50,325 bases of DNA, from positions 1 to 50,325 of the forward strand of contig JAFRQP010000008.1 of NCBI GenBank assembly GCA_017428565.1, in the 5' to 3' direction. The stretch is from Oscillospiraceae bacterium. GTDB taxonomy: Bacteria; Bacillota; Clostridia; Oscillospirales; Oscillospiraceae. Numbering within the stretch: the first letter of the stretch is position 1; each line of letters starts with the position of its first letter. Position numbers and translations under genes: made by a program. Shown in pieces: positions 47,693 to 50,325 of this stretch. The notes beneath the pieces were generated by a model, which ran no database searches, had not been told where the DNA came from, and saw only the letters and a list, made by a program, of their open reading frames with translations.

Positions 47693-48889
47693 TTGAAAGA
47701 TCTTAAGCATCTGATCTACTTCGAACGTCTGCTTGAGAACGCCGACAATGAGCTTGTGGAAAAGGCCAAGGCCGAGGGCGGCATCTGCCTGGGCTATACC
47801 TGCTTCCACATCCCCGAGGTGCTGCTCAACGTGGACAAATGCTTCTCCACCAGACTGCGCGCCCCCAACACCGGCTCTATCGACATCGCCACCTACTACA
47901 TGTCCAACTACACCTGTGAGTTCGCCCGCGCCCTGCTGGAGCGCGCCATCGAGGGCGGCTACCAGTTCCTGGACGCGATGATCGGCGTGGACGCCTGCTC
48001 CATGATGAACCGCTCCATGGAGCACTTTGAGATCCTGAAAGTCAATGACAACCCCAAGTTCTTCGTTACCCACACCGACATGCCCTTCAAGATCACCGAC
48101 TACACCATCAAGGGCTATGTCCGCCAGATGCAGGCCCATGTGCTGGACCGCATCCATGAGGTCTTCGGGGTCGACACCTCTGACGCCGCCATCCGCAAGG
48201 CCGTGGAAGAGCACAACGAGGTCTGCCGCATCATGACCGAGATCAGCCAGATGCGCAAGGCCGAGAATCCCATCGTCACCGGCTACGAGTTCCACCTGCT
48301 GAACCTGGTCACCTACACCTGCCCCAAGGCGCTGATCCTGCCCTACCTGCGGGAGACCCTGGAGGAGCTGAAGACCCGCGAGCCCGACGTGAAGAATCCC
48401 TTCCGCGCCCGCGTGGCCATCGTCGGCTCCGAGATCGACGATCCCAGCCTTACCAAGCTCATCGAGGGCTGCGGCGCCCTGGTCGTGTCCGACCGGTACT
48501 GCTTCGGCTCCACCCCCGGCCGCGAGGTCATCGAGCTCAACGACGAGGAGGACGCCCTCACCCAGATCTGCCGCCACTACATGGAGGTTTCCGAGTGCGC
48601 CCGCTACATCTCCGATGAGAAGGTGCTGCAGCGCCGCGAGACGGCCGACCGTCTGGCCAAGGAGTTCAAGGCCGAGGGCATCATCTACGAGCAGATGAAG
48701 TACTGCGACTACTGGGGCTTCGAGCGCGCGCTGGTCAGCCACATCATGCACGACGAATACGGCTGGCCCGTCCTCTCCATCGACCGTCTGTACAACAACG
48801 GCAACTCCGGCCAGCTGCGCACCCGCGTCCAGGCCTTTGTGGAGTCCCTGGAGATCAAGCGCATTCATAAAGAGGAGGGTAACAAGTAA
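47693..48889 (+). CDS. 2-hydroxyacyl-CoA dehydratase subunit (HgdB/BadE-like)
   Basis: 398 residues, cytoplasmic. It starts at TTG 47693 (MKDLKHL after GAAGAGGTG), 17 bases after the ATPase stop. The sequence follows the D-subunit pattern of 2-hydroxyglutaryl-CoA/benzoyl-CoA-reductase-type enzymes: GICLGYTCFHIPEVL, DACSMMNRSMEHF, the RVAIVGSEIDDPSLTKLIEGCGALVV core, YCDYWGFE and VLSIDRLYNN. Several conserved Cys residues (in CLGYTC, DACS and KYCDYW) are the usual Fe-S cluster ligands. These enzymes remove water from 2-hydroxyacyl-CoA in amino-acid fermentation using a radical mechanism; the substrate is not clear. It ends overlapping the next start (taATG). Confidence 0.85.
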   Translation: MKDLKHLIYFERLLENADNELVEKAKAEGGICLGYTCFHIPEVLLNVDKCFSTRLRAPNTGSIDIATYYMSNYTCEFARALLERAIEGGYQFLDAMIGVDACSMMNRSMEHFEILKVNDNPKFFVTHTDMPFKITDYTIKGYVRQMQAHVLDRIHEVFGVDTSDAAIRKAVEEHNEVCRIMTEISQMRKAENPIVTGYEFHLLNLVTYTCPKALILPYLRETLEELKTREPDVKNPFRARVAIVGSEIDDPSLTKLIEGCGALVVSDRYCFGSTPGREVIELNDEEDALTQICRHYMEVSECARYISDEKVLQRRETADRLAKEFKAEGIIYEQMKYCDYWGFERALVSHIMHDEYGWPVLSIDRLYNNGNSGQLRTRVQAFVESLEIKRIHKEEGNK

Positions 48890-50325
48890 TGGCAAAAGTG
48901 AAATACCCCAATCCTAAATTCTTTAAGGCCAAAGACAATATCGAGTGGAAGAAGCAGGGCGAGAACGCCAAGGAAGTGCTCGGGATCTTCGGCCAGATGC
49001 TGAAGGAGACCGACTGGAAGGCCTTCGGCAAGAAGTGCATCGAGGACTGCAAGGCCAATGTGGAGCGCGTCAAGGGCGAGTACAAGGACTTCATGGCCCT
49101 GGACGGCAAGGAGAAGTGGGACCGCGTGGTGAACGGCGAGCGCAGCCTGGGCCGCCTCTACCGCAAGGGCGCCATGGCCACCGTCCGCCGCGAGTGGCGC
49201 GGCGTCAAGGACACGCTGTACGATTTCTATGAGTGGGCCCACATGTGGGGCATGCTGCTCATGACCTTCTCCAAGGATCTGATCCCCGCCATGAACAGCG
49301 CCCTGTGGTATCGCTGGATGATTTCCTACTTCTGCTGCCACGGCTTCATGGACAAGAACATCCTGGGTCTGCGCGGCTCCAACCTGCGCATGAGCCATGA
49401 GGTCACCTTCCAGATCTTCCGCTACGTGGCGGAGAACCTGGTGCTCCTCTCCAAAGCCGACCGCAAGAACGGCAACAGCGACGCCCTGAACAAGATGATG
49501 TTCACCTTCGACGAGATGACCATGGGTCAGATCGCCGCCGGTTTCCCCGACCTCTGCGCCATCCCGCACCAGCTGCTGCCCATGTTCCTGGTCTCCGAGA
49601 TCGACCAGCTGGTCTGCATCCCCTATATCGACGCGGTAGAGAGCTACGGCCTGCCCTCCGACACCTGCCCGGTGCCGTCTTCCGAGTGCGGCGCTCTGGT
49701 CATCAACGCCCTGCCTGACATGGGCTCCCTGTTCATCTCCAGCTCCATGCCCTGCGACGGCTCCACCATGGCCTCCTCCTACTTCGCCCGCCGCTTCCCC
49801 AACATCCCCGTGTTCCATCTCTGCTTCCCCGTCCGCTACCTGGACGACGAGAACACCGTGCAGATGGCCGCCGAGGACATCAAGGCCTGCATCAAGGCCA
49901 TCGAGGACGCCACCGGCGCCAAGTGGAGCTGGGACGCCTACTTCACCGCCATGAAGCGCTTCAACCAGGAGACCGACCTGGAGCTGCAGAAGTGGGAGAT
50001 CAACAAGTCCAAGTACCCGCAGTTCATCGGACCGAGCTACGAGCTCTTCCGCAAGTGGAACTACGAGATGGACGGCGGCATCGATCCTCGCGTCCTGCCC
50101 TCCATGGAGAAGGTCAACAAGATGCTGCAGAAGGCCTACGAGAACCGCGAGACCGCCTGGCCCGAGCGCAAGATGCGCTACCGTGCCATCGTGTGGTCCT
50201 GCCCGGCCCACTACTACGCCAACTTCTCCAACTGGCTGGCCAACTGCTGGGGCATCAACGTCCTGGTGGAGATGGAGTCTCTGAACTTCACCAAGCACCT
50301 GGAGACCGAGGACAAGGAAGAGGCG
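48889..50325 (+). CDS. 2-hydroxyacyl-CoA dehydratase partner subunit (partial, cut by window edge)
   Basis: The frame opens at ATG 48889, overlapping the previous stop by one base, and stays open for 479 codons to the edge. It begins MAKVKYPNPKFF. Cys-containing stretches (FCCHGF, CVPSSECGALV-like region around TCPVPSSECGA, SMPCDGSTM) and the segment AIVWSCPAHYYANF, followed by an IN-x-L-VEME-like region, fit the larger subunit of the same enzyme type. With the previous gene it should form the heterodimeric dehydratase. Codon use is strongly biased to C-ending codons (GGC, GCC, AAG, CTG), suggesting high expression. The C-terminus and any further genes, such as an HgdC-type activator, are outside the window. 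Confidence 0.82.
   Translation, partial: MAKVKYPNPKFFKAKDNIEWKKQGENAKEVLGIFGQMLKETDWKAFGKKCIEDCKANVERVKGEYKDFMALDGKEKWDRVVNGERSLGRLYRKGAMATVRREWRGVKDTLYDFYEWAHMWGMLLMTFSKDLIPAMNSALWYRWMISYFCCHGFMDKNILGLRGSNLRMSHEVTFQIFRYVAENLVLLSKADRKNGNSDALNKMMFTFDEMTMGQIAAGFPDLCAIPHQLLPMFLVSEIDQLVCIPYIDAVESYGLPSDTCPVPSSECGALVINALPDMGSLFISSSMPCDGSTMASSYFARRFPNIPVFHLCFPVRYLDDENTVQMAAEDIKACIKAIEDATGAKWSWDAYFTAMKRFNQETDLELQKWEINKSKYPQFIGPSYELFRKWNYEMDGGIDPRVLPSMEKVNKMLQKAYENRETAWPERKMRYRAIVWSCPAHYYANFSNWLANCWGINVLVEMESLNFTKHLETEDKEEA

Overview
The window looks like chromosomal DNA of a high-GC Clostridia member, probably an Oscillospiraceae-like anaerobe. This is inferred from the gene content (2-hydroxyacyl-CoA dehydratase subunits, WYL regulator, S11 carboxypeptidase, GPH sugar symporter), strong GGAGG-type ribosome sites, TTGaca-N17-TAtaAT promoters, and several families of dispersed intergenic repeats. 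I saw no tRNA, rRNA, CRISPR array, prophage or complete insertion sequence. The only mobile-element trace is the 3' remnant of a REP-associated (Y1) transposase near the left edge.

Layout. 1-118 is the 3' end of a GAPDH gene. 119-652 holds a terminator, the transposase remnant and repeats. 653-12074 is ordinary chromosome: a lipoprotein, a beta-carbonic anhydrase, an acyltransferase/PAP2 fusion, a thioesterase-Nudix-D,D-carboxypeptidase operon, an FAH-family hydrolase, an SLC13/ArsB-type transporter behind a probable yybP-ykoY (Mn2+) riboswitch and terminator, a two-TM protein, and a TrmH-like methyltransferase overlapping a FliB-like protein. 12075-14012 holds repeats, a 36-residue small protein and a WYL regulator.

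14133-34601 is the striking part. A promoter precedes a collinear run of 18 genes: a von Willebrand A protein, a Ser/Thr kinase, a TM/zinc-finger protein, a zinc-ribbon/TM protein, a PP2C phosphatase, nine membrane proteins (eight of one four-TM family, most ending in one to seven zinc ribbons, plus one of another type), two membrane subtilases with an N-terminal zinc ribbon, a macro-domain/C-terminal-domain fusion and an HD hydrolase. By the positive-inside rule all zinc ribbons should be cytoplasmic and the protease domains extracytoplasmic. Five proteins, including the kinase, end in the same acidic tail (D-x-D/E-L), and three share an L-x-G-x-M motif. The vWA + kinase + PP2C core resembles the TerY-P triad described for Ter-type stress systems, but the zinc-ribbon membrane array and the subtilases make this a much larger system. 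I propose a phospho-switched, membrane-anchored zinc-ribbon complex controlling surface proteolysis; that role is inference.

34670-37564 continues with an AAA/CYTH protein, a double-SPOR secreted protein and a second vWA protein. 37565-44079 contains a GPH symporter, a large secreted Ig-like protein and a lipoprotein, separated by repeat mosaics. 44080-46623 has an RlmI-like methyltransferase, two convergent DUF1858-type proteins and a BlaI-like regulator. The right end (46912-50325) is a CooC-like ATPase followed by two 2-hydroxyacyl-CoA dehydratase subunits, the second cut by the window edge.
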